From the NCBI RefSeq assembly GCF_000695255.1, contig NZ_JMIB01000007.1:1-32731 (forward strand): a stretch of DNA of 32,731 bases. The letters are read 5' to 3'. A program made the position numbers and the translations under genes. This stretch comes from Photobacterium galatheae (GTDB lineage Bacteria; Pseudomonadota; Gammaproteobacteria; Enterobacterales; Vibrionaceae). Positions 8,299 to 18,696 of this stretch are shown here, piece after piece. The notes below the pieces were generated by a model. The model saw nothing but the letters and a program-made list of their open reading frames with translations. It did not search any database and had not been told where the DNA came from. How positions within the stretch are numbered: position 1 is the first letter of the stretch; every line of letters begins with the position of its first letter.

Positions 8299-8340
8299 AT
8301 GATCAGGATCAAATTTGCAGTGGGTAAGCGGGAGTAAACT
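8299..8340 (+). promoter_or_regulatory. Candidate FNR-activated (class II) promoter for the DUF3360-pflB unit
   Basis: ATGAT-CAGG-ATCAA (8299-8312) matches 9 of 10 positions of the FNR consensus TTGAT-N4-ATCAA. A -10-like TAAACT lies at 8335-8340, which predicts a start near 8347 and places the FNR site centre about 41.5 bp upstream, the class II position. The leader to the ATG at 8446 would be about 100 nt. Confidence 0.55.
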
Positions 8341-8359
8341 AACACCATAATCAATATTC

Positions 8360-8406
8360 GATGCCAACTGAGCATCCGTACCGGATTCAGGCCCGATTCC
8401 CGGTAC
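8360..8406 (+). promoter_or_regulatory. Two consecutive leader hairpins before the DUF3360 gene
   Basis: GATGC/GCATC (8360-8364 and 8372-8376) and GTACCGG/CCGGTAC (8378-8384 and 8400-8406) fold within the predicted leader. No T run follows. They could be regulatory or could stabilise the mRNA. Confidence 0.35.
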
Positions 8407-8445
8407 ACACAAAAAGAATTTCTGACTTGTAGAACGAGGCCCGCT

Positions 8446-9936
8446 ATGTCATCAAACATTCAATACGGTGACGTCCATACCGAGGTGGAAACCGATAGTT
8501 ATTCGGCCCACCATCAACCTGCCAGTGCATTTCCAAACCGCTCACGCTATCTGGATCATGAACTGCAGATCATGAAACCCCGCCGCTGGGGACTCAACCT
8601 GCCCGGCCGTGATTTCCGGTTCGAATGGGAAGACTTAGTCCCAGCCATTGCCGGAACCATTGGCATCATCGCCATGTATTCCGCTGTGATGTCGGCTTAT
8701 GCAGCCGCCTTCGGACTCGGCCCTGAATTTGTGGTTGAAAACGTCCGGGTCGAAATGCTGGTTTCGGCATCCCTCTTTTGTATCCTTGTCTCCGGCTTTT
8801 TAAACCCACGCGCCAACCTGGCCGGTAACCATGGTCCGATGATCCCAATGATTGGCATGATTGCTGCGGCAGGCGGACACCCGTTGGCCTTAGGGATTTT
8901 GCTGGGTGGTTTTGGTTTAGCACTCAGCATGTGTAAAGGGGGCTCACGGCTGGTCAAGCTCACCAGTGACGGGGTTGCCGGTGGCTTGCTGATCTTCCTG
9001 GGCTTTGTCGGGTCAACCGGCCAGATCAAGAGCCTGCTGAGCTGGGGCAGCGACATCAACATGGGTTATGTGGCCGTTCTGATTCTTTTTGTCAGCATTG
9101 TGCTGTACGCATTCCTGGCCCGAATAGGCAAACGCTGGCTGGCAATTCCGGTCTGTGCCGTCACCGGTGGCATCATTGCTGCTGTGATGGGTGCTCCTTT
9201 TGAATTCCATACCACCCCGGGACTACCCAACCTGAATCCGGCTTACTGGTGGGGATCCACTGAAACTGGCTGGAAACTGGGCTTACCGACCGTAGAGCAT
9301 TTCATTGCCTCTTTACCGTTTGCCCTGCTGGCCGTTGCGATGTGGTCTCCGGACTTCCTGGGCCACCGTATCTTCCAGGAAATGAACTACCCTGAGAAAA
9401 CCGACAAGGTCCTGATGGATGTCGATGACACCATGACCGGCTGCTCTGTTCGCCAAATCGTTGGTGCAGCCTTTGGTGGCGGAAATGTCACCTCATCCTG
9501 GGGCACTTATATGATTCCGGCTGCCATTGCGAAACGTCCGATTCCGGCGGGTGCAATTTTACTGGGCAGCATCTGTATCATCGTTGCCATTATCGGTTAT
9601 CCGATGGACATCGCAATCTGGCCACCAGTCATGACAATTGCGCTGCTGGCTGGTGTGTTCCTGCCACTGCTGGAAGCCGGTATGCAAATGGTAAAAGATG
9701 CCAAATCCAGCCAATCTGCGGGGATCTGTATCTTTGCCTCGATGGCCGTCAACCCGGTCTTCGGCTGGGCGGTGACCATGCTGCTGGATAACAATGGTCT
9801 GATTGGCGACAAAGATCGTCCGAATCACCTGACACTGGCTGACCGCCTCATCATTCCGGGTCTGACACTGATTGTCTGTCTGGGTGCCATGCTGGCGGTA
9901 GGCATGATTCCAGGTATCCCTGCGCTGCTGGGATAA
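8446..9936 (+). CDS. DUF3360-type multi-pass membrane permease, upstream of pflB
   Basis: A 496-residue protein with a polar N-terminus of about 65 residues containing HHQPASAFPNRSRYLDHE and PRRWGLNLPGRDFRFEWED, which I recognise as typical of the DUF3360 family, then roughly 11-12 hydrophobic segments. Glycine-rich membrane motifs such as GNHGPMIPMIGMI and AAAGGHPLALGILLGG recall the NCS2/SulP-like permease fold. The family function is not established to my knowledge. GAGG lies six bases before the ATG. The gene has its own FNR-like promoter and is followed after 149 bp by pflB in the same direction, where enterobacteria carry the formate channel FocA. A role in carrying formate or another anaerobic metabolite is inference from position only. 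Confidence 0.8.
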   Translation: MSSNIQYGDVHTEVETDSYSAHHQPASAFPNRSRYLDHELQIMKPRRWGLNLPGRDFRFEWEDLVPAIAGTIGIIAMYSAVMSAYAAAFGLGPEFVVENVRVEMLVSASLFCILVSGFLNPRANLAGNHGPMIPMIGMIAAAGGHPLALGILLGGFGLALSMCKGGSRLVKLTSDGVAGGLLIFLGFVGSTGQIKSLLSWGSDINMGYVAVLILFVSIVLYAFLARIGKRWLAIPVCAVTGGIIAAVMGAPFEFHTTPGLPNLNPAYWWGSTETGWKLGLPTVEHFIASLPFALLAVAMWSPDFLGHRIFQEMNYPEKTDKVLMDVDDTMTGCSVRQIVGAAFGGGNVTSSWGTYMIPAAIAKRPIPAGAILLGSICIIVAIIGYPMDIAIWPPVMTIALLAGVFLPLLEAGMQMVKDAKSSQSAGICIFASMAVNPVFGWAVTMLLDNNGLIGDKDRPNHLTLADRLIIPGLTLIVCLGAMLAVGMIPGIPALLG

Positions 9937-10024
9937 TCAGGAACAATATGAAATATTTAGCATAGCCGTGCGGTACATCAAAGCCCGGCTCAGTGAAAAC
10001 TGAAATACTGATACACATGCAGTC

Positions 10025-10043
10025 GCTGCACCGATGGTGCAGC
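10025..10043 (+). promoter_or_regulatory. Stem-loop in the spacer before pflB
   Basis: A perfect 8-bp stem GCTGCACC/GGTGCAGC with a GAT loop lies 42 bp before the pflB ATG. No T run follows, so it is more likely a processing or stability element than a terminator. It could raise pflB mRNA over the upstream permease. Confidence 0.45.
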
Positions 10044-10085
10044 ACCTGTAACACTTTCTACTGACGAATAACAGGTAGGTATACT

Positions 10086-12362
<2,277 letters not shown>

Positions 12363-12368
12363 GACTTT

Positions 12369-12396
12369 ACCGGACAGGTCACTGTCCGGTTTTCTT
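12369..12396 (+). terminator. Intrinsic terminator after pflB
   Basis: A 9-bp stem ACCGGACAG/CTGTCCGGT (12369-12377 and 12382-12390) with loop GTCA is followed by TTTCTT, six bases after the pflB stop. Confidence 0.85.
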
Positions 12397-12399
12397 GCT

Positions 12400-12423
12400 C
12401 CCTACGGCTTCCCAGCCGTAGGG
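12400..12423 (+). repeat. 10-bp stem-loop directly abutting the palindromic element
   Basis: CCCTACGGCT/AGCCGTAGGG (12400-12409 and 12414-12423) with loop TCCC is perfect and has no T run. Its last base touches the first base of the 71-bp palindrome, so the two may be one compound element. Confidence 0.6.
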
Positions 12424-12494
12424 AATATACCCAAGTAACCATCAGAAGATCCCGTTCCCAGCGAACAGCCATCTTGAGGTGACTTGGGTATATT
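12424..12494. repeat. 71-bp palindromic, MITE/REP-like element between pflB and pflA
   Basis: The terminal inverted repeats AATATACCCAAGT (12424-12436) and ACTTGGGTATATT (12482-12494) are perfect over 13 bp. The interior continues to pair, TCA-g-AAGAT against ATCTTGA and GTTC against GAAC, so the whole unit folds into one long imperfect hairpin. It encodes nothing. Structure and length fit a dispersed palindromic repeat. I found no second copy in this window, so its repeat status is inferred. Confidence 0.6.
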
Positions 12495-12534
12495 ATTGAA
12501 GAGCGACACCAAGCATTATCGGGGGAGCGCGCAT

Positions 12535-13275
12535 ATGTCCGTAAAAGGCCGCATTCATTCATTCGAGTCCTGTGGCACCGTTGACGGGCCAGGGATCCGG
12601 TTCATCGTCTTCATGCAGGGGTGCCTGCTGCGCTGCCAGTACTGCCACAACCGCGATACCTGGGATCTGGAAGACGGTCAGGAAATTACCGTCGATGAAC
12701 TCATGAAAGAAGCACTTTCCTATCGTCACTTTATGAACGCATCCGGCGGCGGGGTGACGGCCTCCGGCGGAGAGGCCATTCTGCAACCTGAATTCATTCG
12801 CGATTTCTTCCGGGCTGCCAAAGCAGAGAACATCCATACCTGCCTGGATACCAACGGTTATGTCCGCAAACATACGCCCGTGATTGATGAACTGCTTGAT
12901 GTAACGGATCTGGTGCTGCTGGATATCAAACAGATTGATGATGACATCCACCACGATCTGGTGGGTGTTCCCAACAAGCGCATTCTGGATTTTGCCCGCT
13001 ATCTGCACAAAATCGGCCAGAAAACCTGGATCCGCCATGTGGTTGTGCCGGGGTTCACGGATACCGAGACCTCCGCCCGTTTATTAGGCGAATTCATCAA
13101 AGATATGGACAACGTTGAGAAAGTTGAGCTATTGCCGTATCACCAGTTAGGTGCCCATAAGTGGGAAGCCATGGGCTATGACTACCCACTGGAAGGGGTC
13201 AAACCACCGTCAAAAGAAGTGATGGAAAAAGTCAAAAATGTGCTGTCTGAGTATCACCCGAATGTGATGTACTGA
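12535..13275 (+). CDS. pflA: Pyruvate formate-lyase 1-activating enzyme (radical SAM)
   Basis: A 246-residue radical SAM protein, the same length as E. coli PflA. The iron-sulphur motif CxxxCxxC is C30, C34, C37 ([11 protein letters not shown]), followed by the family GGVTASGGE loop for SAM binding. It reduces SAM to form the glycyl radical on PflB. The start at 12535 is chosen over an in-frame upstream ATG (12484) because GGGGGAG lies seven bases before it and [20 protein letters not shown] aligns with the family; the longer form would begin inside the palindromic element. The pflB-pflA spacing with three hairpins suggests read-through or a separate weak promoter. Confidence 0.96.
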   Translation: MSVKGRIHSFESCGTVDGPGIRFIVFMQGCLLRCQYCHNRDTWDLEDGQEITVDELMKEALSYRHFMNASGGGVTASGGEAILQPEFIRDFFRAAKAENIHTCLDTNGYVRKHTPVIDELLDVTDLVLLDIKQIDDDIHHDLVGVPNKRILDFARYLHKIGQKTWIRHVVVPGFTDTETSARLLGEFIKDMDNVEKVELLPYHQLGAHKWEAMGYDYPLEGVKPPSKEVMEKVKNVLSEYHPNVMY

Positions 13276-13280
13276 ACGGA

Positions 13281-13328
13281 TTCTCGCTGGTGCAATCGAC
13301 GCTGCCGTCATGCCTGCACCAGTGAGAA
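13281..13328. terminator. Long hairpin between convergent pflA and COG3235 gene
   Basis: A 14-bp stem with one wobble, TTCTCGCTGGTGCA/TGCACCAGTGAGAA, encloses a 20-nt loop. No clear T run is present on either strand, but its place between convergent genes suggests a shared 3' end. Confidence 0.45.
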
Positions 13329-13342
13329 ACCTACAAACAAAT

Positions 13343-13993
13343 TTATTTATCCTGCCTGTAAATGTAATCACGATCGGCAAACGTCCGAACCCATTCCGGC
13401 TTATAGACCACCAGCAATGTCGTTGCCATCCCATTGAGCAAAGCTTCCGGAAATAACAGCAGAGGAATTAAGAGCAGATAATTATCAACGATATACTGCC
13501 AGCGATACTCCCCTTCCAGCCAGATCCAGCTTCCGGTCAGTAACATATGAACGACCTGAGAGATCGCCCCATTGAAAAAAGCAGCCACGAAAATATAAAC
13601 GAATAAATGGCGAGGCAGATAGCGGTAACTCAACAGGAAAATACCATAGCTGACCAAAGCCGGCGCAACCACACCCGTCAGATTCACCAGCCCCAGATCC
13701 TGCCACGCTACCAACCCAAAGACGGCCAGCAGGAGACCAGGCAAGATGCTGATCCAGATGGCAATTCGCCAGCCATGTGACAAGGTCAGTACCGTCATCG
13801 CCAGAAAATGGACCTGAAGCCCGTCCACCAGCCCGGCACGCAAACTCCACAGCAGAAACAGCACCACTGCGGAGCCCAGCACCAGATGCTGATAATCTTT
13901 TTCCTGACTGAATTTCGGATAAAACTCTCTGGGATACGTACAGAGCAAAAGCACGAGCCAAACAGCCCAGCCTATCCAGGAAAGTGTTGTCAT
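13343..13993 (-). CDS. Predicted inner-membrane protein, CbiM-like (COG3235 type)
   Basis: A 216-residue hydrophobic protein with about six membrane segments. It contains HFLAMTVLTLSHGWRIAIW, VAPALVSYGIFLLSYRYLPRHLFVYIF and a late FPEALLNGMATTLLVVYKPEWV. These recall the membrane component of energy-coupling-factor (CbiM/NikM-like) metal importers, grouped as COG3235. No ATPase (CbiO) or T-component (CbiQ) gene lies nearby, so any transport function would need distant partners or the protein works alone. It is divergent from yfbU and convergent with pflA. The substrate is unknown; the family call is moderately sure. Confidence 0.7.
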   Translation of the reverse strand: MTTLSWIGWAVWLVLLLCTYPREFYPKFSQEKDYQHLVLGSAVVLFLLWSLRAGLVDGLQVHFLAMTVLTLSHGWRIAIWISILPGLLLAVFGLVAWQDLGLVNLTGVVAPALVSYGIFLLSYRYLPRHLFVYIFVAAFFNGAISQVVHMLLTGSWIWLEGEYRWQYIVDNYLLLIPLLLFPEALLNGMATTLLVVYKPEWVRTFADRDYIYRQDK

Positions 13994-14169
13994 CAGTTAC
14001 TTCCTTGTCATTGAAATTACGGTACATATGATCCAAGTTTCCGGCGGCACAATTATACATACGTGGCGAGATCATTTGACGAAAAAAAGCAGGAATACCC
14101 TGTCAGATCAATCCCTGTGCAGTCCATCCTGCTAAGCTGTAAACAGTGAAAAAATTGCAGGACATTGCT

Positions 14170-14670
14170 ATGGAAATGACAAACGCCCAACGCCTCATTC
14201 TGTCGAACCAATACCGCCTGATGGCTCAGCTTGATGCAGCAAACGCCGCGAAATATGCACGTCTGCAAACCATTGTTGAGCGAGGTTATGGTCTGCAACT
14301 GCGGGAGCTGGACAAAGACTTTGGTGCCATTGATGAAACTGAATGCAAAGAAATTATCGAAGTGATGGAAATGCATCATGCCATGCAGGAATCCTGTAAG
14401 CAGCTATCAGAAGAGAACCAAAGCCAGGTCGACTGCCGACGACTCACATTTCTTGGCTTTGATGCCATCAGCGAACCCCAGCAAATGCACTATGTCCGCT
14501 TCCTTGCTGAGGTAGAAAAGCTTTATCCACATTTTCTGCCATCGGAGCACCACTTCAACAGTCATGTGCCCATGCAAAGTAAATACAGACGTATGCTGAC
14601 CGTCTGGCAAAAGTGTCCCCGTCAGTACCATTTATCTGCCTCTGAAATTCAGCAAATCCTCAACGCCTGA
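14170..14670 (+). CDS. yfbU: YfbU family protein
   Basis: A 166-residue protein very similar to E. coli YfbU (164): the first 15 residues [15 protein letters not shown] are essentially identical, and [27 protein letters not shown] and [12 protein letters not shown] are the conserved blocks. The frame is open to an ATG at 14146, but the start at 14170 is chosen from CAGGAC six bases upstream and from the family N-terminus. The cellular role is not established. It stands alone, with a 9-bp stem-loop about 45 bp after the stop. Confidence 0.93.
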   Translation: MEMTNAQRLILSNQYRLMAQLDAANAAKYARLQTIVERGYGLQLRELDKDFGAIDETECKEIIEVMEMHHAMQESCKQLSEENQSQVDCRRLTFLGFDAISEPQQMHYVRFLAEVEKLYPHFLPSEHHFNSHVPMQSKYRRMLTVWQKCPRQYHLSASEIQQILNA

Positions 14671-14714
14671 ATCACAGCAACAAAAGTTACATCAGTAACA
14701 AAAACCCGCTCAAA

Positions 14715-14736
14715 GATGGCAGCAAAGGCTGCCATC
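14715..14736 (+). terminator. Stem-loop after yfbU, possible terminator
   Basis: A perfect 9-bp stem GATGGCAGC/GCTGCCATC with an AAAG loop is followed by ATCACCCTTTCC, a weak T tract. It lies 45 bp after the yfbU stop. Confidence 0.55.
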
Positions 14737-14899
14737 ATCACCCTTTCCCGCATCCATATTGGTATTCCTGACGAAAATACGTCAGAGTATTGACACATCT
14801 TTTTGCAATTGGAAGATTGGCGAATGCTGATGTTCAGGTAGATTTATGTGATCCAAAGCATGCTTCATACAAATTTGGGTCAATATGGACACAAGCAAT

Positions 14900-14911
14900 C
14901 GTGCCGGCACG
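14900..14911. promoter_or_regulatory. 12-bp perfect palindrome CGTGCCGGCACG upstream of pgtC-like gene
   Basis: This self-complementary GC-rich dodecamer lies about 75 bp upstream of the TATATAAA box and 181 bp before the ORF. It is a possible operator, perhaps for the PgtA-like regulator; the function is inferred. Confidence 0.3.
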
Positions 14912-15091
14912 GAAAAACCGATAGGCAATTAATACTTCAGCCAACCGCTTCTGTATTTTACTGTCTCTGGGCCCGGCAAACTTGTATATAAACGCATAAA
15001 CGCGGTTCTGCCTATGCCTGTAACCAAGCGAAAACGGAACAGTGGTTACAAAACTGAATATCGATTGTTACACTCGAAAGGATTCTGGGTC

Positions 15092-16327
15092 ATGTTATTC
15101 AGGCAATTCATCTTACTTATTCTGCTCTCTGGCACAGCCTTTGCCGGAGACAGAGAACAGTTGGTGATCCTGACCACCGACAATCCCGCGTTGCTCTCTC
15201 CCAGCATCGAGCGCTTTCAGCAACATTACCCAACTCTGGATGTTCAAATCCTACAACGTCGTGAAGCCGATGGTCTGGCCTTGCTCGCTGCACCCGACCA
15301 CAATGTTGATGTCGTCTTTTCTTCCTCAATCCGGCTGTTCAGCCCCCTGACAGAACGCAAGGCCCTGCTCCCAGTCGCCAGTCTCACCCAAGACAGGCAT
15401 CCGATGGATACTGAACATGTCGCGGTTCTTGGGTACTCCGGCTGCGGCATGATCTGGAACCAACGCTATCTGGACAGGCATCAACTTCCTCAGCCTGAAC
15501 GCTGGGAAGCGCTGACCGATCCCCTCTATTACAACCATCTGGTGATGAGCAGCCCCTCGCGCTCCACCACAACGCATCAAATGGTCGAAAACCTACTGCA
15601 ACGCCACGGCTGGGATCAAGGCTGGGGGCTGCTATTACAGGTTGGCGGCAACCTGAATCAAGTTTCAGCCAGTAGTGAAAAGGTCAGTCACATGATTGCC
15701 AGCGGGCAGGCGGGCATTGGTCTGGTCATTGATAGTGACGCCAAAGCACAGCAGAATCTGTTTTCTTTTGTGCAATTCCGCTACCAACCTGACAGCTTCA
15801 TCCTACCCGGCTATATTGCAGCACTGTCTCCCGGCTCTCCTTCACCGAACGGGAAAGACTTTGTCCAGTTCATGCTTACAGAATCAGCACAAAAGCAGAT
15901 AACACAAGCACCGATGTATAAACGGCGTCGCCATGAGCCCCTCCTGTTTGATGGGACCACATTCCCGCTCGATCAGAAATTGCTGCATCAGCGTGCAATC
16001 CTCGTCCAGCAATTGTTCGATATCAGTATCAGTAAGCAGCTTCCCCTGCTGAACCAAGCCTGGCATATGATTCATGAGGTCCGGCAACTCCCCGACCTCG
16101 ACCCGCATCAGGCAGCCCAACTGGCGCGCGCAGTAACACTGGCATCCACCCCGGTCGTTCGTCACGAACAGGCCAGTCAGCCACGTTACCTGTCTTTGCA
16201 GGATCCCAGCCGCCACCCGGTGTCCGCCCAGCAGGTTGAACGGTTACAAAATGAGATGAGTCGTCAGCTCCAGGAATCGATTCAGCTATCACAAGCCGTC
16301 CTCTTGTCTCTGAAGCAGGTGCAGTAA
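15092..16327 (+). CDS. pgtC: Periplasmic sensor/solute-binding protein, PgtC-like
   Basis: A 411-residue exported protein. MLFRQFILLILLSGTAFA is a signal peptide, followed by a type 2 periplasmic-binding fold: LVILTTDNPALLSPSIERFQQHYP, VDVVFSSS, and GYSGCGMIWNQRYL near the hinge. The last 80 residues are a helical, Gln-rich extension. Length, architecture and gene order match Salmonella PgtC (397), which senses phosphoglycerates with PgtB. The start at 15092 is chosen because AAAGGA lies nine bases upstream and it places the signal peptide at the N-terminus; 15014 would add 26 charged residues. The stop overlaps the pgtB start (TAATG). The ligand here is not proven. Confidence 0.8.
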   Translation: MLFRQFILLILLSGTAFAGDREQLVILTTDNPALLSPSIERFQQHYPTLDVQILQRREADGLALLAAPDHNVDVVFSSSIRLFSPLTERKALLPVASLTQDRHPMDTEHVAVLGYSGCGMIWNQRYLDRHQLPQPERWEALTDPLYYNHLVMSSPSRSTTTHQMVENLLQRHGWDQGWGLLLQVGGNLNQVSASSEKVSHMIASGQAGIGLVIDSDAKAQQNLFSFVQFRYQPDSFILPGYIAALSPGSPSPNGKDFVQFMLTESAQKQITQAPMYKRRRHEPLLFDGTTFPLDQKLLHQRAILVQQLFDISISKQLPLLNQAWHMIHEVRQLPDLDPHQAAQLARAVTLASTPVVRHEQASQPRYLSLQDPSRHPVSAQQVERLQNEMSRQLQESIQLSQAVLLSLKQVQ

Positions 16328-18696
16328 TGCTCAAGCGCAAAACCATTGGCAACCGATTAATCAGTGCGATTAGCCTGATGGCCTTCCTGAGTATTGGCGT
16401 CAGCTTAATTGCGCTGATCACCTGGGAGAACCTGGATGATCAAATTGATGCAATCGTCAGCAAGAATCTGCCCACACTGCGTGCCAGTTATCATCTGGAA
16501 CGGAATACCGCCTCACTCAAAGACAGCCTGCATAAAATCAGCTTTAACAAAGATCCCGCGCGCCATGCCGAACTCAGACAAAACATTACGCAATCGGCCG
16601 GGCAAATTACCGAGTCCATTGCCAATACAGCCAGCCTGGCTTCCTACCCAGCGCTGAAACTTGAACTGGAAACGTTGCTCCAGGATATTGAGGACTATAC
16701 AGATCTGCTCAACAAGCGAACCACCTTATTGCTGATCCTGGCGCAATCAGAAGCCCGGCTGAATTGGTTGCACCTCAACATCGTCGAAGAACTGGTGCCT
16801 ATCCGACAGGAACTGGAATGGCAACTGACAAGATTGGATCCCAACCAACTGGATGATGAGAAAATCCGGTCGATGATTCATGAGTTTTCTCTGTTGCAAT
16901 CCATCACGATTCGGGAAAACGAACTGCACCAGTTGGTCAAAGACATATTTATGGAATTCAAAAACCGGGATATTTCCAATACCTTTCAGTATATTGGCCA
17001 CAGAACAACGCAACTGAAAAATATGGGAGATGTGCTCAGCCACTACCCGTCAACCTCACTTTTTCGCCAGCACCTCGATGAAATGATCCGTCAGGTCGAA
17101 CCCAATGGTCCGGTGGAGCGACAGCTTCGAACCCTGTCCAGCCTGCAGAAGTCTATCCAAACATACGATAAAAAAATTCAGAACCGGCTGATTTATCAGG
17201 AAGAACTCATCCAGGCCATGGTGGATCAGGCCGACAGCTCTTTACTGGCGCTGAATGACCATACCCGACGTTCGGTGATCATCAGCAGCTATATTTTATT
17301 GGGGGTGGTACTACTGGCCATTACATTATCAGTGCTGCTGTCTATTTATCTGGTCAGCCGGGGGATTGTCACACGTCTGAACCAGCTCAGCCACGATCTT
17401 TATGCGGTCGCCCACGGTGATCTAAACGCAACCATTCAGGTGGACGGCGATGATGAAATCGGCCTGTTAGGCGGCAGCTTACGTCAGTTCCGCCAGCAAA
17501 TGCTGGAAATGCAGCAAAGCAATGCACTCAACCTGATCAATAATACTCAGGCGAGCATTATCACCTGCAACCTTGCCGGTGTTGTGGAATCAGTCAACCC
17601 CAGCGCACTGGCCCTTTTTCATGCCGACACCATTCCCAAGGGGCACACAGTATGGTCGCTCTTTAGCCACAATACGGAAACCCGCCTCAAGAGCTTGTTT
17701 CAGACGGGCAGTCTTTTGCAAAATAATCAGGCCTGTAGTCTGACCATCAGACATACGTACCATCATGAGCCGCGTTATCTCCGACTGGACTTTCGCCAAT
17801 TCAGTCAGGGACACGAAGACAAAGTCATCATCACCATGACAGATATTACCGAGCAGGAAAGCGCCGCACGCTGGCTGGAAGGCATGGTGCATGAAAAAAC
17901 GGAATCGCTGACCAAACGAAACCGCCAGCTGAAAGCCGAGGTTGAGGACCGCAAACGCATTGAAGCCGATTTGCGAGCGACCCAGGACGAATTAATTCAG
18001 GCCGCTAAAATGGCCGTCGTCGGTCAGACCATGACATCCCTGGCGCATGAACTCAACCAGCCGCTATCTGCCATGTCAACGCACCTGTTTGCCACAAAAA
18101 TGGCGGTTGGTCAGAACAATTTTACGCTACTTCCTGCAAGTCTGGACAAAATGGAAAGTCTCACGGAACGTATGGGTCGAATCATCTCAAGTCTGCGAAA
18201 TTTCGCGAAAAAACAATCGGCCAATCGTGCGGTTCAGGCGATCGATATTCAACAATCGGTCAGTCATGCTCAACAACTGATTGAAAATCGTATGAAAGTC
18301 CAGCAAACCACCCTGCTGTGTCACATCGACAACAGCTATCAGGTCATGGCTGATCCCATTCAGTTTGAACAGGTTTTAGTGAATCTGTTTGTCAACAGCT
18401 GCGATGCTGTCGCGGGCAGCGACACCCGTGAGATCCATGTCGACGTTCTCGACAGTCACGCAGATCAACAGTCCGTCCGACTGGCTGTCAGCGATACCGG
18501 CCCCGGCTTTGCGGCCAGCATCATTGAGAAACTATTTATTCCCTTCACCACCACCAAAGACGTGGGACTGGGACTGGGGTTAAACATTTGCCGCTCTATT
18601 ATGAACAGAATAGAGGGTGACATTTACCTTGCGTCAACATTGCAAGGAGGCGCTATGGTCGTTTTGGAGTTAAAGAAGTATGACGATTATCGATAA
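16327..18696 (+). CDS. pgtB: Sensor histidine kinase, PgtB-like
   Basis: A 789-residue membrane kinase. A first membrane segment at about 12-31 and a second at about 313-345 bracket a large periplasmic helical domain. A HAMP linker (about 346-395), a PAS-like region (about 400-520), a coiled coil with EVEDRKRIEADLRATQDEL, a HisKA domain with phospho-acceptor H574 (LAHELNQPLSAM) and a HATPase_c domain (N box VNLFVNSCDAV, G1 SDTGPGF, G2 GLGLGLNICRS) follow. All catalytic boxes are intact. It should phosphorylate the PgtA-like regulator encoded next, whose start overlaps its own end by 17 bases. It is longer than Salmonella PgtB. DctB-like kinases share the C-terminal half, but gene order favours the Pgt assignment. 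Confidence 0.82.
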   Translation: MLKRKTIGNRLISAISLMAFLSIGVSLIALITWENLDDQIDAIVSKNLPTLRASYHLERNTASLKDSLHKISFNKDPARHAELRQNITQSAGQITESIANTASLASYPALKLELETLLQDIEDYTDLLNKRTTLLLILAQSEARLNWLHLNIVEELVPIRQELEWQLTRLDPNQLDDEKIRSMIHEFSLLQSITIRENELHQLVKDIFMEFKNRDISNTFQYIGHRTTQLKNMGDVLSHYPSTSLFRQHLDEMIRQVEPNGPVERQLRTLSSLQKSIQTYDKKIQNRLIYQEELIQAMVDQADSSLLALNDHTRRSVIISSYILLGVVLLAITLSVLLSIYLVSRGIVTRLNQLSHDLYAVAHGDLNATIQVDGDDEIGLLGGSLRQFRQQMLEMQQSNALNLINNTQASIITCNLAGVVESVNPSALALFHADTIPKGHTVWSLFSHNTETRLKSLFQTGSLLQNNQACSLTIRHTYHHEPRYLRLDFRQFSQGHEDKVIITMTDITEQESAARWLEGMVHEKTESLTKRNRQLKAEVEDRKRIEADLRATQDELIQAAKMAVVGQTMTSLAHELNQPLSAMSTHLFATKMAVGQNNFTLLPASLDKMESLTERMGRIISSLRNFAKKQSANRAVQAIDIQQSVSHAQQLIENRMKVQQTTLLCHIDNSYQVMADPIQFEQVLVNLFVNSCDAVAGSDTREIHVDVLDSHADQQSVRLAVSDTGPGFAASIIEKLFIPFTTTKDVGLGLGLNICRSIMNRIEGDIYLASTLQGGAMVVLELKKYDDYR

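Larger units (their letters stand above)
7330..8445. other. 1.1 kb gene-free spacer between divergent hisP operon and DUF3360-pflBA region
   Basis: I find no convincing gene here. Short open frames (for example 7903-8046 plus, 47 codons, and 8214-8459 minus) lack placed ribosome sites and recognisable sequence. The contents I can support are a hisP-operon promoter (7546-7575), two perfect palindromes (7677-7694 and 7733-7747) and an FNR-like promoter with leader hairpins (8299-8406). The middle part, about 7860-8160, holds nothing I recognise and could hide a small RNA or a decayed gene. Confidence 0.6.
14671..15091. other. 421-bp spacer between yfbU and the pgtC-like gene
   Basis: No gene is seen. 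It contains a stem-loop after yfbU (14715-14736), a 12-bp perfect palindrome (14900-14911) and weak promoter-like words: TTGACA at 14790 with a poor -10, and TATATAAA near 14985-14992. I found no sigma-54 (-24/-12) promoter. An in-frame upstream ATG at 15014 could extend the next gene but is judged less likely. Confidence 0.55.

Noticed and set aside
8214..8459. 81-codon minus-strand frame overlapping the DUF3360 start
   Set aside because: It overlaps the predicted FNR promoter and the start of a real gene and has no recognisable features, so it is taken as chance.
14790..14818. TTGACA with a possible -10 AAGATT upstream of the pgtC-like gene
   Set aside because: The -10 matches only 3 of 6 positions and the start would be about 270 bp from the gene; too weak to list as a promoter.
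14671..15091. Sigma-54 promoter for the Pgt-like operon
   Set aside because: No GG-N10-GC type -24/-12 element with good flanks was found, and the regulator lacks GAFTGA and ATPase residues.
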